From Styela clava (lineage: Eukaryota; Chordata; Ascidiacea; Stolidobranchia; Styelidae), in NCBI RefSeq assembly GCF_964204865.1, contig NC_135258.1, forward strand, positions 14,871,001-14,935,000: a stretch of 64,000 nt of DNA, read 5' to 3'. This document shows, one piece after another, positions 36,447-48,434 of this stretch. The notes below the pieces were generated by a model. The model had not been told where the DNA came from, did no database searches, and was given only the letters and a program-made list of their open reading frames with translations. Position numbers and translations under genes: made by a program. The stretch's first letter is position 1; each line of letters starts with the position of its first letter.

Positions 36447-37476
36447 GGAACCACTGCACTAGTCTAATCGTAAATATATGGTCTAATGATTGCACAAAGT
36501 AATATCGCCAGAGAAAACAGTGAAACAAACAATACTGTCTGAACAAGCATTGGGTAACGACCCAACGGTGCAATCGCCTTATCAGCCTTATCAGTCGGGA
36601 GTCAGAATTAGCAGCTTCATCACATACACACAAACCCTCTAAAACAATTACTGTGTCATTGGCCCAATTTACACCTGTGGTCGACAGACATCCACTAGTC
36701 TGATGATTGCACAAAGTAATATCGCCAGAGAAAACAGTAAAACAAACAATATTGTCTGAACAAGCATTGGGTAACGACCCAACGGTGCAATCGCCTTATC
36801 AGTCAGGAGTCAGAATTAGAAGCTTCGTCACATACAAACAAACCCTCTAAAACAATTACTGTGTCATTGGCCCAATCTACACCTGTGGTCGACAGACATC
36901 CACCATTCTGATGATTGCACAAATTAATATCGCCAGAGAAAACAGTGAAACAAACAATACTGTCTGAACAAGCATTGGGTAACGGACCCAAGGTGCAATC
37001 GCCGTATCAGTCGGGAGTCAGAATTAGAAGCTTCGTCACATACAAACGAACCCTCTAAAACAATTACTGTGTCATTGGCCCAATCTACACATGTGGTCGA
37101 CAGACATCCACTATTCTGATGATTGCACAAAGTAATATCGCCAGAGAAAACAGTGAAACAAACAATATTGTCTGAACAAGCATTGGGTAACGGACCCAAG
37201 GTGCAATCGCCGTATCAGTCGGGAGTCAGAATTAGGAGCTTCGTCACATACAAAGGAACCCTCTAAAACAATTACTGTGTCATTGGCCCAATCTACACAT
37301 GTGGTCGACAGACATCCACTATTCTGATGATTGCACAAAGTAATATCGCCAGAGATAACAGTGAAACAAACAATATTGTCTGAATAAGCATTGGGTAACG
37401 GACCCAAGGTGCAATCGCCGTATCAGTCGGGAGTCAGAATTAGGAGCTTCGTCACATACAAACGAACCCTCTAAAA

Positions 37477-38133
37477 CACTGGTTCTCAACCAGTGGGCCA
37501 TGGCCCACTGGTGAGCCACAGAGACATTTTGAGGTGGGCCACAGACCAATTATAAATCGCAAGGGTTGTTGATTGAAATAATTGATTCGTTAACAAAATC
37601 AGCTTCACACGTTTTGTAAAAACAAGATATCTATTTGCAAAACATGCTTCGCCGTTAAAACCCATTGTGACTCAACAAACACATTCTACGGCATGATGAC
37701 CGTAGAAGGGGAATAGCAATTTCAATAGTAGCGTATATCGAAACATGGGAATCAGACATCAGTTGAATGGCAAAACGAAAGTTCATCAAAAATTACATTC
37801 AATATAGATTCCATCTTCTCCTGAAAACTGTGAAGTAAAAGAACAGTGTGTTTTATGCTATAAAGTTCTTGGACATCATTCATTGAGACCATCAAAATTC
37901 AAACTTTATCTGAAAGCAGGGTTTTCCATATCGATGCAAATCAAAACAAAGGCTCGGAACCCACCAAAAATTAATGTATTCTTGATAATGTTCAGCAGCA
38001 GATAACCCACCAATAGTCAGTTGAATAAAAATTCATTCGGAAAACTCTTTTCTATAAAAAAAAACTTAGTGGGCCACAGAACTTTCGCGCAACAAAAAGT
38101 GGGCCACGAATGAAAAAAGGTTGAGAACCACTG
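37477..38133. mobile_element. Second hAT MITE inserted in the 208-bp array
   Basis: The left end CACTGGTTCTCAACC and right end GGTTGAGAACCACTG differ at one TIR position. The flanks ctctaaaa and atctaaaa differ at one base. The subterminal 'gtgggcca' motif appears at both ends. Removing the element plus one flank restores the 208-bp period exactly (37329 to 38202). Confidence 0.9.
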
Positions 38134-38399
38134 ATCTAAAACAATCACTGTGTCATTGGCCCAATCTACACCTGTGGTCGACAGACATCCACTATTCTGA
38201 TGATTGCACAAAGTAATATCGCGAGAGAAAACAGTGAAACAAACAATATTGTCTGAACAAGCATTGGGTAACGACCCAAGGTGCAATCGCCTTATCAGTC
38301 GGGAGTCAGAATTAGGAGCTTCGTCACATACAAACAAACCCTCTAAAACAATTACTGTGTCATTCCGAAACTATATAAAGGACTTCGATCAACGAATTT

Positions 38400-39132
38400 C
38401 TTTTTAAGTAAAACTTGTGGCTATTTGTTGTAACAACGGAAAGATTGTACCTCGAGTACACTGTATGCTCCCCTGGCCCCGCATTGCGTTGTAAGTGGAT
38501 AATGATATGATAGGGTGATGATATTCTTTTATGGTATCCAGCACGGGAATATTTTCTATTAAACTATTCGCCTTACGTCAATACATTATGCTCATGATTC
38601 AAAATTGGACATCAGCTCCCAATAAATAGTCCTATTTGTATTGTGCCCATGGGAGTGCCAACTAGTCTGCTGCCCGAGGCGAGTTCCTGAAAATGCTGCC
38701 TCTTATACCTAACTTCTAAAATAATTTGGGTGATAAACAGATTATAGATGTCGTCATACACGAGAATGAATCAAATAAAGGTCAAGTAAGAAAGAAACGT
38801 TTTAGTATATATTTACGATTAAACTAAGCGTCAAAAAAATGTTGCAATTGTAAAATATAGGAAAATTTTTTTGAGGTCAAGGGTCGGGAAAACAACCCTT
38901 GTTTAAAAACCATCACCACAGAACACATAATGTTAGCTTTAAATTAAATAAGAACACATCTAGAAGAGCATGTGTAATAACTCAAACTCTACAGTCTACA
39001 GCTTGATTCTGCTGCCCCATATAGGCACGCCACTGATTGTACCCTTTTTTTAACTAAAATAAAGATTTAGAATTATTTCATTATTCACACAACTACATCT
39101 TACGAAAGAGATCGTCTGACTGACTGACCAGC
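38400..39132. other. Upstream region of the C-type lectin receptor gene
   Basis: AT-rich sequence between the tandem array and the receptor start codon. No gene was recognised and no clear TATA box lies within 60 bp of the ATG at 39133. Confidence 0.35.
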
Positions 39133-42100
39133 ATGAAGATACTTTGTTTCTTATTCTTGGCTGCTATGATTTCTTTATCATATTCAAGTAAGATTAAATG
39201 TGTTGAAGGACTTCGCTAAATAAAAGGAACAATTACAGTAATTTACTTTGTCCTAATTATATTAATAAGGTGGCATAGAATTATTCAGCGAATCTAATTT
39301 GTTTACAATTGGCAAATATTTTAAAAATATCAACTGACTAACGATTTTTGCAGGTAAAAAAGACGTAGTTTACGTTGGTGACTACGAATTAACATACTGG
39401 GCAGGCGGGGTAGATAATGTAGCGTTTGGATCCGCGGCATTTTTATGCAGTCGACAGGGAAGAAGCGATAAACTTGTCAAAGTAAACGAAGCTGATATAT
39501 ACAACGCTGTTCAGTCAATTCTTCGAGATTAGTAAGTTTGATTCTGCGTATAAGTATTTTCTACGTTCTACAGATACATTTCGTTAAAAGAAATATTTTT
39601 TTAGTGGTTATCCCGCTACATGGGGCGGAGGGTCAGATGCTATGAGTGCAAACTATTGGCAATGGATTGACGAAACTCCAATGAAAAGCGGCTTCCAAAA
39701 ATGGTAATTATTCGGTAAAATCTTCAGTAAGAGTTAAACCGCACTTACGCAAGACCATATTATATCAGATTATATTTTATCAGGTACCCAGGAGAACCAA
39801 ACAACAGTCACGGAAATGAGAATTGTCTTGTAATGGCATGGAATTATCATTATTGGAATGATTTAGATTGTGTTTATCGATACGGATACATATGTCAAGC
39901 AGGTATGTCATATATCGTAATTGTATATCACAGTTTTTAAAAATTTACACTAAACACACGAAAACTTAGAACAAATTTTCTGGGCAATCAAGTCTGCTTT
40001 TTTTACCAGATAATTCAAAGATTACTTCATCCAAGTATTCGGCATTCACATACAGTGATGAACAAATCGATGTTTCCGGACCATCAATGTCTTTCTGGGA
40101 AGCTCAATCACAATGTATGAATCAAGGAAGCAGACTTGTTGAAGTTGATGACGAAAATATATATGGAATTATTCTATCTAAATTAGAAAAGTATATAACC
40201 TAAAGTATTTGCAAAATGAACAAAATTTTATAAATTTAGCATTCAAAGTAGACTGGTACAAATGTCAATACCTATAAATGATTTTTTGTTACATTGAGTT
40301 TAAATGTCAACATTTGAAGTTTAAGCAAAAAGAAAAACAATGCGACGTGTACTTGATGGCGTAATTACTTTTAAGATTAAATATTTGAAGAACAATTGTA
40401 ATTATTGGATCATACTAAATGTAGAAAAGGACAAAAGTTAATACATACAACGATAATCGTTGACTTCGACTAGTAAATTTCCTCGATATGGATCTCTAGG
40501 CCCATGATATACGAAGTTATGCATTCCTGATTGTTAACAACAAAAAAGCGAATTAATTTATTATAGAGTCCAAACTACAAAATATTGGATTGGTGGAACT
40601 TACAAAGATATTGACGGAGAATGGAAAAGGGTGGAAACTGCTACGGATATTGGAATGTAACTTATTTTTGAGCAATCCTTCTATTATTTGAGTTACTTTT
40701 CGATTATTTCTGGTTGAAATTGATTGATTAAAGCTTTTGCCTGTTGATTTACTAACTATTAATCATTTTGAATATCAATGCATTTATCCTGTTATTCATG
40801 TTTATAGTACAAAGGGAATAAGAAAATGTGTTGCAATTGACAATGTCGGATGGAACGAATATGATTGTGAAGATACTTCTATACAGTTTATATGTCAAAC
40901 AGGTAAAGTTACAAGTTTGAAATGAATGAAAACAACATTACACATATAAACGATCGTTTATTAGACTTCTCTATATAGTCAGATTGCCACAGCTTTGTCC
41001 ATGACAGATTATTCGGATGTTAGCTAACATATAATATCACAACTTTCCAGCAAAGCTCATGACAAATTTCTGACGTCGACAATGCAACAACCAGTCTCTC
41101 TTAAAACTCATTAATCGCGCTGCAGAGAAATGCAAAATTCTTCTATGTCGCGGAGTGATGAACGAGCGTTGTTGATTCTGACAAATCGTGTCAATTTATT
41201 AATCTACCGTAATTAATGTCATTCTGAAAATTTTCAGAATGAGATTCAAAATAATTCGACTCAAAATATAATAATTGCTAACTGTTACGATTATCATTAT
41301 CACCATTTTTTATATATTAGGGCTTATTCCATTTGGAAGTTCTGATTTCCGATCATTTTTGGAATTAGATTTATTAAAGTAACTCGATTTGAGACATTTT
41401 GAATTGAGAACTTATTAAACATTCTTTTCTTTCACAGTGCAATCATACAAATTGAAAATATCAAATGAAAATCCAGTTCTTGTCGAGTCAGAAAAAATAC
41501 AGATCGACTGCAACGCCTTAGGATTTCCCATTCCCACAGTGACGTGGAACAAAAACAAAGAACCAGTGTCAGAAGACGATGGAGAAAACATTCATCAATC
41601 TGTTGGTGAAGGAAGTTCAAGTCTAGTTTTGAATAAGGCTGAGTTGTCCGATGAAGGCCAATACGAATGCATAGCCTTCAACTATGTCAACGGTACAAAA
41701 AATAAAATCAGGGGATTCTCGAATATTAAAGGTAAGTTCTCACCCAAAGTAAAACTAAACGTGGGCTTAATGCTATGTAATTATTTAGATAACTGTCAGT
41801 AGAGGTTACGCGAGACTTACTCCCAATCCTTTCTCAATGCGTTTGTTGATCCGTATGCGTATAATGCAAGTATGCTGTAGGCAGAAATAAAAATACCATT
41901 CTATGCAATTCAAGAGTCGTGCTAATACTAACACAAATGTATTTTTGTAACGTTTCGTCTGACCAGAATCTGACCTCCTCAGACATGCTGTTTACAGTTG
42001 TGCAATACAGTGAAAGAACGTGAAATTGTGAACTGCTTGTCTGGGGAAGTCTGATTTTGGTCAGACGAAACGTTACAGAAATACATTTGTGTGTTTTGAA

Positions 42101-44008
42101 TTACATGGTATAATTAATTAGAGTTGCTTAATTGCATACTTATAAAAGTTACGTGAATATACAAGTTTTGGATTTGTTTATTATGTCATGTATATTTAAA
42201 TCATCAGAATAAAATTATTTATTTGTATTCTCATGCAGTATATCCATACGGAACTGATCTGAACAATATCGATACAGATGTTGATGGAGACAATGAATGG
42301 GTGGAAGCATATAATGATTTCATGAATCGAAACAAGTAAAAATCTTACTAATAATCTGAATCAAACTTGAAGCTTTCTTGGGTAAGGCAAAATTGAAATA
42401 TCACTATTTTTAATATCAAAGTGGAGAGATTCCAAAACAATCCATTTTCAACATACCCTCAAGGATGTCAGAACACTTACATGTACTCAACTACCATAAT
42501 TTCTGCCATGCCAAAATTAATGTGAATATCATAAATGCGTAAAAATTATTTCGGTGGAATCAGGTACCATAGTGATAATCAGCGATTTAATATGCTTATT
42601 ATTTTCATTTTAGTCAATCGGTGATAGCGACAACCGAACCAACCGATAAAGATTCAGTACATGACTGCTCTTCAGGTACATTATAGAGTTATATGACTAA
42701 AATAAGGACATCCAATTATATGAAAATATTTAGGTGTGAAAAGAAGAATTTTCACAATTAAAATAGTAAATATGTTGATTCCAAATTGCATAATTCATAA
42801 TGAATATCATACTATTGCTCAGATCGTGTTACATAGCAAGTCGCATGTTAGAATTTCCTAATCTGTTATTTTTATGTACCTCCCCTATTATTGGAGACGT
42901 CAGTGTACATAACGATTGTTTTGATATTATGTTGTTGTTCTTGTTTATATTCTCCTTCGTCATGATAAAATCGTATTTCTCTTCGAATACTGGACCAATT
43001 GCTTTGAAATTTTCAGTGGTTAAAAATTGATTTTTTCGCCAGAAGGCTATTATTTTTCAGTGTTGTTATAAATTTCTGTGGACTTCAAGGGATTCGTTTT
43101 GTTATGTATCAGAATAATAAATAGCGACACCTTGTGACGTGTCCATATATTTGAACATAGCTCTCTTGTATTAATATTCTTTATGTTAAATCAAGATTAT
43201 GTGCAAATATATAACTTTAGATTTTGTTATATCACACTCTGTTCTTTACAGAATCGTCTGATGAGAACTGGATGATCCCCACTATAATCGTGTTGGCATG
43301 TCTATGCTTGATACTACTTGTGGCGCTCGCGTTCAAAAGGTAATCATATAAGTTTTCTCTTGCAAACCGCACTAAGTGAAATGCCTTGGCAACAAATTTA
43401 CCATATTGCTGGTGATGATTTGACATTTGTAGTGGTTTTCACTCATAACACAATCATTGCAGTTGAATTGAAAGATTGCTTAAAACCGAACTCAATACAC
43501 CAACTGTATTCTGTGTCATCGTTATCCATCACAGGTAACATCTAATGATCTAATCAGTTTGAAACCATGAATAAACTGTCATGTATATTTTTTCAGTTAT
43601 ATCTCAACGTCTTCCAGAAAACCAATACCAAGTGAATTTACAAATAATGCAGGTAACTATATAAGTTTGCCAAATATCAGTAACTATGAAAAAATGAAAC
43701 AACGAAAAAGTATTAGTTACATAAACAATATCCAGAAGTTATGATTACCCGAAACTAACAATCAATGGGATAACTAATATTTAAACTTTCACTAAATGTC
43801 ATCTCTTTTTGTCATAGTCGTGATATGCTTGTCTGAAGAAGTCTGACTTGGAGTTACAGAAATACATTTTTGTTGTTTGCAGATTCTTGAAACACTTAGA
43901 GTAAATAATATTTGCTGATGTTTACATACTTAATTGACATTGACCAGAAATCAAGAATATTTTTTATGTTTTACAGTTTATGCTGTTGAAACCAACGGCA
44001 AAACATGA
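39133..44008 (+). CDS. Single-pass receptor: two C-type lectin domains, Ig domain, transmembrane helix
   Basis: Exons: 39133-39187, 39354-39531, 39605-39703, 39784-39902, 40010-40190, 40567-40656, 40808-40902, 41438-41731, 42239-42335, 42614-42675, 43252-43339, 43597-43652, 43977-44008; all phases match, 481 aa. Residues 1-18 are a signal peptide (MKILCFLFLAAMISLSYS). The first lectin domain (about 20-150) has the calcium/sugar motifs EPN in WYPGEPNNSHGNENC and WND in HYWNDLDC, the mannose-type arrangement. The second (about 151-272) keeps SFWEAQSQC, KYWIGGTY and a final FICQT but has no EPN/QPD, so sugar binding by the classic site is unlikely. Residues 273-370 form an I-set Ig domain (IDCNALGFP, VTWNK, DEGQYECIAF). 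An acidic stalk follows, then a helix (MIPTIIVLACLCLILLVALAF) and a tail of about 31 residues with two tyrosines (SYIST, VYAVE). Likely a plasma-membrane recognition receptor; ligand unknown. AATAAA is at 44346. Confidence 0.87.
41932..42091. mobile_element. Palindromic 160-bp MITE in the lectin-receptor gene
   Basis: The left arm cacaaatgtatttttgtaac then gtttcgtctgacc and the right arm ggtcagacgaaacgttacag then aaatacatttgtg are inverse copies. It lies in the intron between the Ig exon and the stalk exon. A partial relative (gtctgacttggagttacaga, then aatacatttttgttg) lies at about 43838-43878 in a later intron of the same gene. Confidence 0.75.
42890..43178 (+). repeat. Dispersed '(GTT)n / cttgtggcggttc' repeat, copy 6
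   Basis: It lies in the intron before the transmembrane exon of the lectin receptor. Blocks: attatgttgttgttcttgtt, gaccaattgctttgaaattt, tcagtggttaaaaattga, acaccttgtgacgtgtccat and the tail atatttgaacatagctctct. It ends in the same tail as copies 2-4. Confidence 0.7.
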
Positions 44009-44489
44009 GAACAGAGGGGAAACTGAAAAGGAAGATAAAAAGAAGTTTATTACTTTAGTTTGATGCACTAGTAACTTTGGTTTAATTGAGTAGATCTGCA
44101 TTGATTTCTTGATAATTTGTTCATGAGATATATTGAATTTATCTTAATTAAAATGTCGCTTAAATATTTGTTGCAATCCTCTTTGTTTTTGTTCACCCAA
44201 CATTTTGTTGCTAAAAAATGATTTCGTAAAATTCTGTTTCTATTGTGATTTTATTGGTGTTATTTACTTTTCAATGACCTTAAAATCTATATTTCTTTCA
44301 ATCCTTATTAGACTAAATATGTAAATCGTAGATACGAATACTTACAATAAATATCATTTTACACTGTTGCAATAAGGAATAGATTAAAATATGCATAGCC
44401 TTTATTGAAGATACTCCGATTTTAGCTGTACACTACAGATATGTCGTATTCTTCATTTTGATTTGGTTCAGTTTAGCTCCATAACAGAA

Positions 44490-44570
44490 AGCAGCAGGCG
44501 GTCGTCTAGCGGTAACGCATATTATTCTACAATACATGTTCTGGTAGCAATTCTATCTACTGTGGAACTC
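44490..44570 (+). repeat. tRNA-like SINE fragment
   Basis: The block ggcggtcgtctagcggtaac resembles a tRNA 5' half with an A-box. About 45 bp later 'ttctggtagcaattctatc' is a poor B-box. Probably an old SINE fragment rather than a tRNA gene. Confidence 0.3.
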
Positions 44571-44674
44571 AAACAATAAACAGGACTTTGGTAAAAACTA
44601 TACTGATTTACAAGCACAAAATGCAGTCTAATGACTTTTAATTAATTTTAAAATATGAGACCTAGATTCTAGTA

Positions 44675-45032
44675 CAATGGTTCTCAAACTTTTTTGCTCG
44701 CGGCGCACTAAGCAAATAAAAAAAGATCTGCAGCACACTCGTAAAAAATAAAGTCAGTTTTGAAAAATATTATTCTGCTAATGTTAATTCGATGTTGTGC
44801 CTGTTTAAAGAAACAATTGAAACGAGGTTCCGTCGTTCTCTTTTTTGCAAGGCAAGCCAAACGCAAAAATATTATCAGTCTAATAATAATGGATACTCAA
44901 GTCTCATAAGCTTGCCCGTTGCATTGCATGCCTATGTGTAAAACGAATAACTTATTTTTTTCAAATTTTAAAAAGATCCGCGGCACACCTAAGAATCTCT
45001 CGCGGCACACTAGTGTGCCACGCTCAACGGAG
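44675..45032. mobile_element. hAT MITE relic with 'cgcggcacac' subterminal blocks
   Basis: The left end CAATGGTTCTCAAACTTTTT then tgctcgcggcgcac is a standard hAT MITE start. On the right, gatccgcggcacacctaaga and ctctcgcggcacactagtgt mirror the subterminal block, but the final TIR (gccacgctcaacggag) has decayed and no clear 8-bp duplication remains. Confidence 0.6.
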
Positions 45033-45589
45033 TAAAAAATGTTCCTATGTTGATAGATTGAAGAGAATTATATTACCATGATTCATGAATACACTACTGT
45101 ATTGTTTAATATTTCTATCCATTTAAATCTGTATTCTCAAACGAATACAAATAATACATATGCCACTATAACCTTTCAAGTAACTGGATTGGTATAGATT
45201 GTACTTGTCGATCAGGATAGATTTGTCAATCTACATTAGAAAATCTACATTAGACATCTGTTTTGTCTAAAATATTTGAGAGTTCCAACGAATATCACAC
45301 AAATCCAGAACTCCAACCTGTTCAAAAATATGTCCAAACGAATATGTCGGCATGCTGCTGTGCACTCAAACTCATAGGGTGATTTACATTTTCAACGAAA
45401 GAGACTCTAGACACGAAGCAGAATGTACGCTATTAGAACTTGGGCAGTTTTCGTTCTGTGTTGAAATGAATTTTCATCGGTCGGTCGATGTATCTCAAAA
45501 ACCAAACCAATATTTCAAACTTCATTTATAAAAGCGGTTGAGTTATGTTATTTTCATTACAATTCAAGTCTTTATTTACGTAAGCATTC

Positions 45590-45725
45590 GACTTGCACAC
45601 TATTGAAGTATTATTTTATTTGTCCATTGGATCAATGTCCTTATGGGATTCTCAATCTCATTGTGCGAAACAAGTTGCAGATACTTTTATAATATTCAGG
45701 TCAAAATTGGATAGGCATGTGTGAA
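45590..45725 (+). pseudogene. Decayed C-type lectin exon, copy of the receptor's second lectin domain
   Basis: The stretch ggatcaatgtccttatggga then ttctcaatctcattgtgc closely follows receptor exon 5 (catcaatgtctttctgggaa, gctcaatcacaatgt). Translated, it gives IGSMSLWDSQSHCAKQVADT beside the receptor's GPSMSFWEAQSQCMNQGSRL. There is no intact open exon, and the flanking donor and acceptor are not evident. It indicates a former second lectin gene or partial duplication 1.6 kb downstream of the intact one. Confidence 0.6.
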
Positions 45726-45819
45726 GACTACTACGTATGTATTTGAGCCATTCTAGTAGTCGAACATATATTACCAAGACAATAGTACCAATATTTACTG
45801 ATGTCGTTATAGATATTGT

Positions 45820-46008
45820 CACTACTTGTGCATATGCGGTCTCATCAGGGCAATGACGCTACCAAAGTTATATTCAAGTCAGTCCCAAGTAATCAAATCA
45901 TCAAACTTGTCACTACTTGTGCTTATGCGGTGTCATCGGGACAATAACGTATCCGAAGTTATAATAAAGCCAGTCAAGTCGTAAGTAATCAAAACAGCAA
46001 ATATATTA
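45820..46008. repeat. Tandem duplication of about 97 bp
   Basis: The block cactacttgtgcatatgcgg...caatgacg...aaagttat...aagtcagtc..aagtaatcaaa recurs immediately as cactacttgtgcttatgcgg...caataacg...gaagttat...aagccagtc..aagtaatcaaa. The two copies differ at several sites. No coding is visible. Confidence 0.75.
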
Positions 46009-46009
46009 A

Positions 46010-48430
46010 GGTATCGCTCAAAAGTATGATCGCATCCATTCATAGTAATATCATTAAAACTTGAAAGTATTTATATATATACCTCAAAAATACAAAAGAG
46101 TGAATGACAAACTTTTTGCAGAATGGAATTAAACTGATTTGGGTAATCAACCTTGTTGAGTGAATAATTGGATCGATTGCAACGTTTTGTAGTTTTTCTT
46201 GTATCATTATAAACTTTCTTGTAGAATAAATTCACAATGGCATCCCGTGTATCACCAGATGTTGTATCCGTGATCTGTTACCATGCTTATTTCATCGAAA
46301 CAGGGGGTCGTTGCGGCGTTCAGCTTGTATTTCCTTGTTCAATTCATGACGACCAAAATGACATTATTGAGACTGTCCCCGGAACGTCAATAATTCCGGA
46401 TATTTTAGTCTCCGTTTAGGCAACTATTTCCATATTCCAAAATTATTTTATATGACCCTTACCGAATACCGCCCAGTATAACCCCATAATACTCTGTATC
46501 GCGTTTTATATCTTATAAAGAATTTCCGTGTCGCGCTATTAAAACACAACAACAACAAACTTGAAACCTTTCGCGTGTGGATTTAATATGTATCTATTTA
46601 ATATGGATTTAATTTAGAGGCAAAGAAATGCCTCATGTGAATGAAACCATCCTTCATTTATCTTATTACAGCTACAGGCAAGCATTGCCAATTTGCAAAT
46701 GTACAATGATTCAACATAATATCAGATCAGGGTGAACAATGAATTCAAAGTGACCAACGCAATTCGGAGCAAATTATTGGCATTGTTTCCCAATGTGATA
46801 TGCGTTTTGCCAGTTGGGTGAAATCGTAAGACTAGCATGCTCGAATGATACAACTACCTTTCCGTTTGTTTTTAAATTTTACAACGAATTGGTGTAACTT
46901 ATTGCATAATTTGTCACCTGATATATTAAGAAACTTTTCAACTTCCCGGTTGGCATGAAAAGGTGTGTGTGTGCTTTGCAAAGTCATAATATGGGCAAAG
47001 CACGAAAACATGCAAATACATTTATTTTCATGATTTTTACCCAAACAAAAATTTTCAGCCTAATTGCATGCCACTGAAATTGAATTACAAAACATTGGTT
47101 GTAATTCCACAAACCTAATTGGTTTGTAAAGAAGTGGTCTCGTTGAGCGTGGACTTAATGTTCAAAATATAAATTGGCTTCACCATATACTCTATGCTCA
47201 AAGCACCACATTAATTTTTGTGCCAATGATAAATTCGTGCTCAGATATAAGAGCTCGTTAAATTTTACAGATCAAACCAGATCAATGAGACAATTTTAAT
47301 TGGCAAATATTACCAGTGCAGAACAGTACAATCTCGTAGTTTCTTTCATAAAAAATAAGCTGCGATGACGATGATGGAATGATTGGAATCTGGACCGGGA
47401 TGACCTACGACACTTCGGTAAAAACGTTGTATTTTCCGCAGCTTCGTATAATACTTTAATCAGGTTGCGTGGCGTGCAGTCAGACGTAATTTACAGGCTC
47501 GGAATATTTGTACAGACGGCATTGCGTAAACCCACTGGGAGGCGCCCTATAGAAAGCTAAAATGGAAGTGCGCAAAATAAGATCAAGTGTAGTAACTGTT
47601 CTATTCAAATTAATACTTGGATTGTGGGGTACTTCCCCACTCTTGTATTAATTTGATTTTTGCGACGACAAGAGCGTGGGTTCGGCTTGCCACTCCGCTC
47701 TCACCTGTCGGCTTGGCGTTGCACTACAGCAGTGGTTCTCAAACTTTTTTAGTCCCAGTAAAAGAGGAACATACTGAGCGTTCCGTAAATTAGAAACGTC
47801 AAACCAGATTAGGTATTCAAAATAAATTTCCCAGATTTTAAACTCCGCATGCTTGGTGACATGTCATCAGCCATTTCTTGCATTACCGAACATTAAGTTG
47901 ATTAAAATTAAATGTTAAAATGACTGGTATGAGACTTGTAAGACTGGTATGAGTTACTTGTATAAAAAAACACTCAATAAGTTGTAACTAGATAAGAAAT
48001 GTTATCTCCTACTCCCTTTAAAGCACTTTGTATTGGATCTTTAGTGATCCCTTCCATCCTTGGCGAAGTAATGTTTGGAATATGTAAACATTTTACTCGA
48101 CCATGCATGGCCGTTGAGCCAAGAGAAGAACGTAAAATCAATCGTGTATTATGTTGTAACAATGTACACTGACTCGTTAACGAATTGTTGCGTCTATTAT
48201 CATCAAAAATGATAACAATATTAAAATTGTGAAGCATTTGGGCAGTAATAATTAGGCCTTGAGGCATGACATAATCAAAATCATTAAGTGAAGTGTTGAA
48301 TTTGCAAATTCCGTAAATAAAATTGAGCTATAATAACCATCAGGGTGTATAATTAGCGTCTGACCCTCTATTAGGCACGAAGGCTTAGAAATGCCTTTAT
48401 TGCCAATTTATTTATTCGCTATTTTAAATC
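46010..48430. other. Gene-poor stretch with a one-sided hAT end
   Basis: No supported gene. Isolated open frames (46237-46419 plus strand; 46832-47044 and 47974-48267 minus strand) lack splice context or recognisable domains. A single hAT-type end, gcagtggttctcaaactttt, occurs at 47730, but no inverse partner was found. Confidence 0.45.
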
Positions 48431-48434
48431 AACG

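Larger units (their letters stand above)
35570..38370. repeat. Tandem array of a 208-bp unit, broken by two hAT MITEs
   Basis: The anchor gattgcacaaa occurs at 36488, 36705, 36913, 37121, 37329 and 38202. Spacing is exactly 208 bp for 36705-36913-37121-37329; the first interval is 217 bp because of a 9-bp internal duplication (ccttatcag). The last interval is 873 bp, which equals 208 plus a 657-bp MITE and its 8-bp duplication. A truncated unit lies left of the first MITE (35571-35618). On the minus strand every unit contains the same short Cys-containing frame; see findings. Copies differ at few positions, so the array is young. Confidence 0.92.

Noticed and set aside
36803..38337. Several minus-strand frames of 60-106 codons as separate genes
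   Set aside because: They are the same frame read in successive units of the 208-bp tandem array.
36488..38370. CRISPR array
   Set aside because: Units are 208 bp without repeat-spacer alternation, and the genome is eukaryotic.
46237..46419. 60-codon frame MASRVSPDVVSVICYHAYFI
   Set aside because: No supporting exon structure or family resemblance.
47974..48267. 97-codon minus-strand frame
   Set aside because: No domain, no splice or polyadenylation context, close to a one-sided hAT end; composition not convincing.
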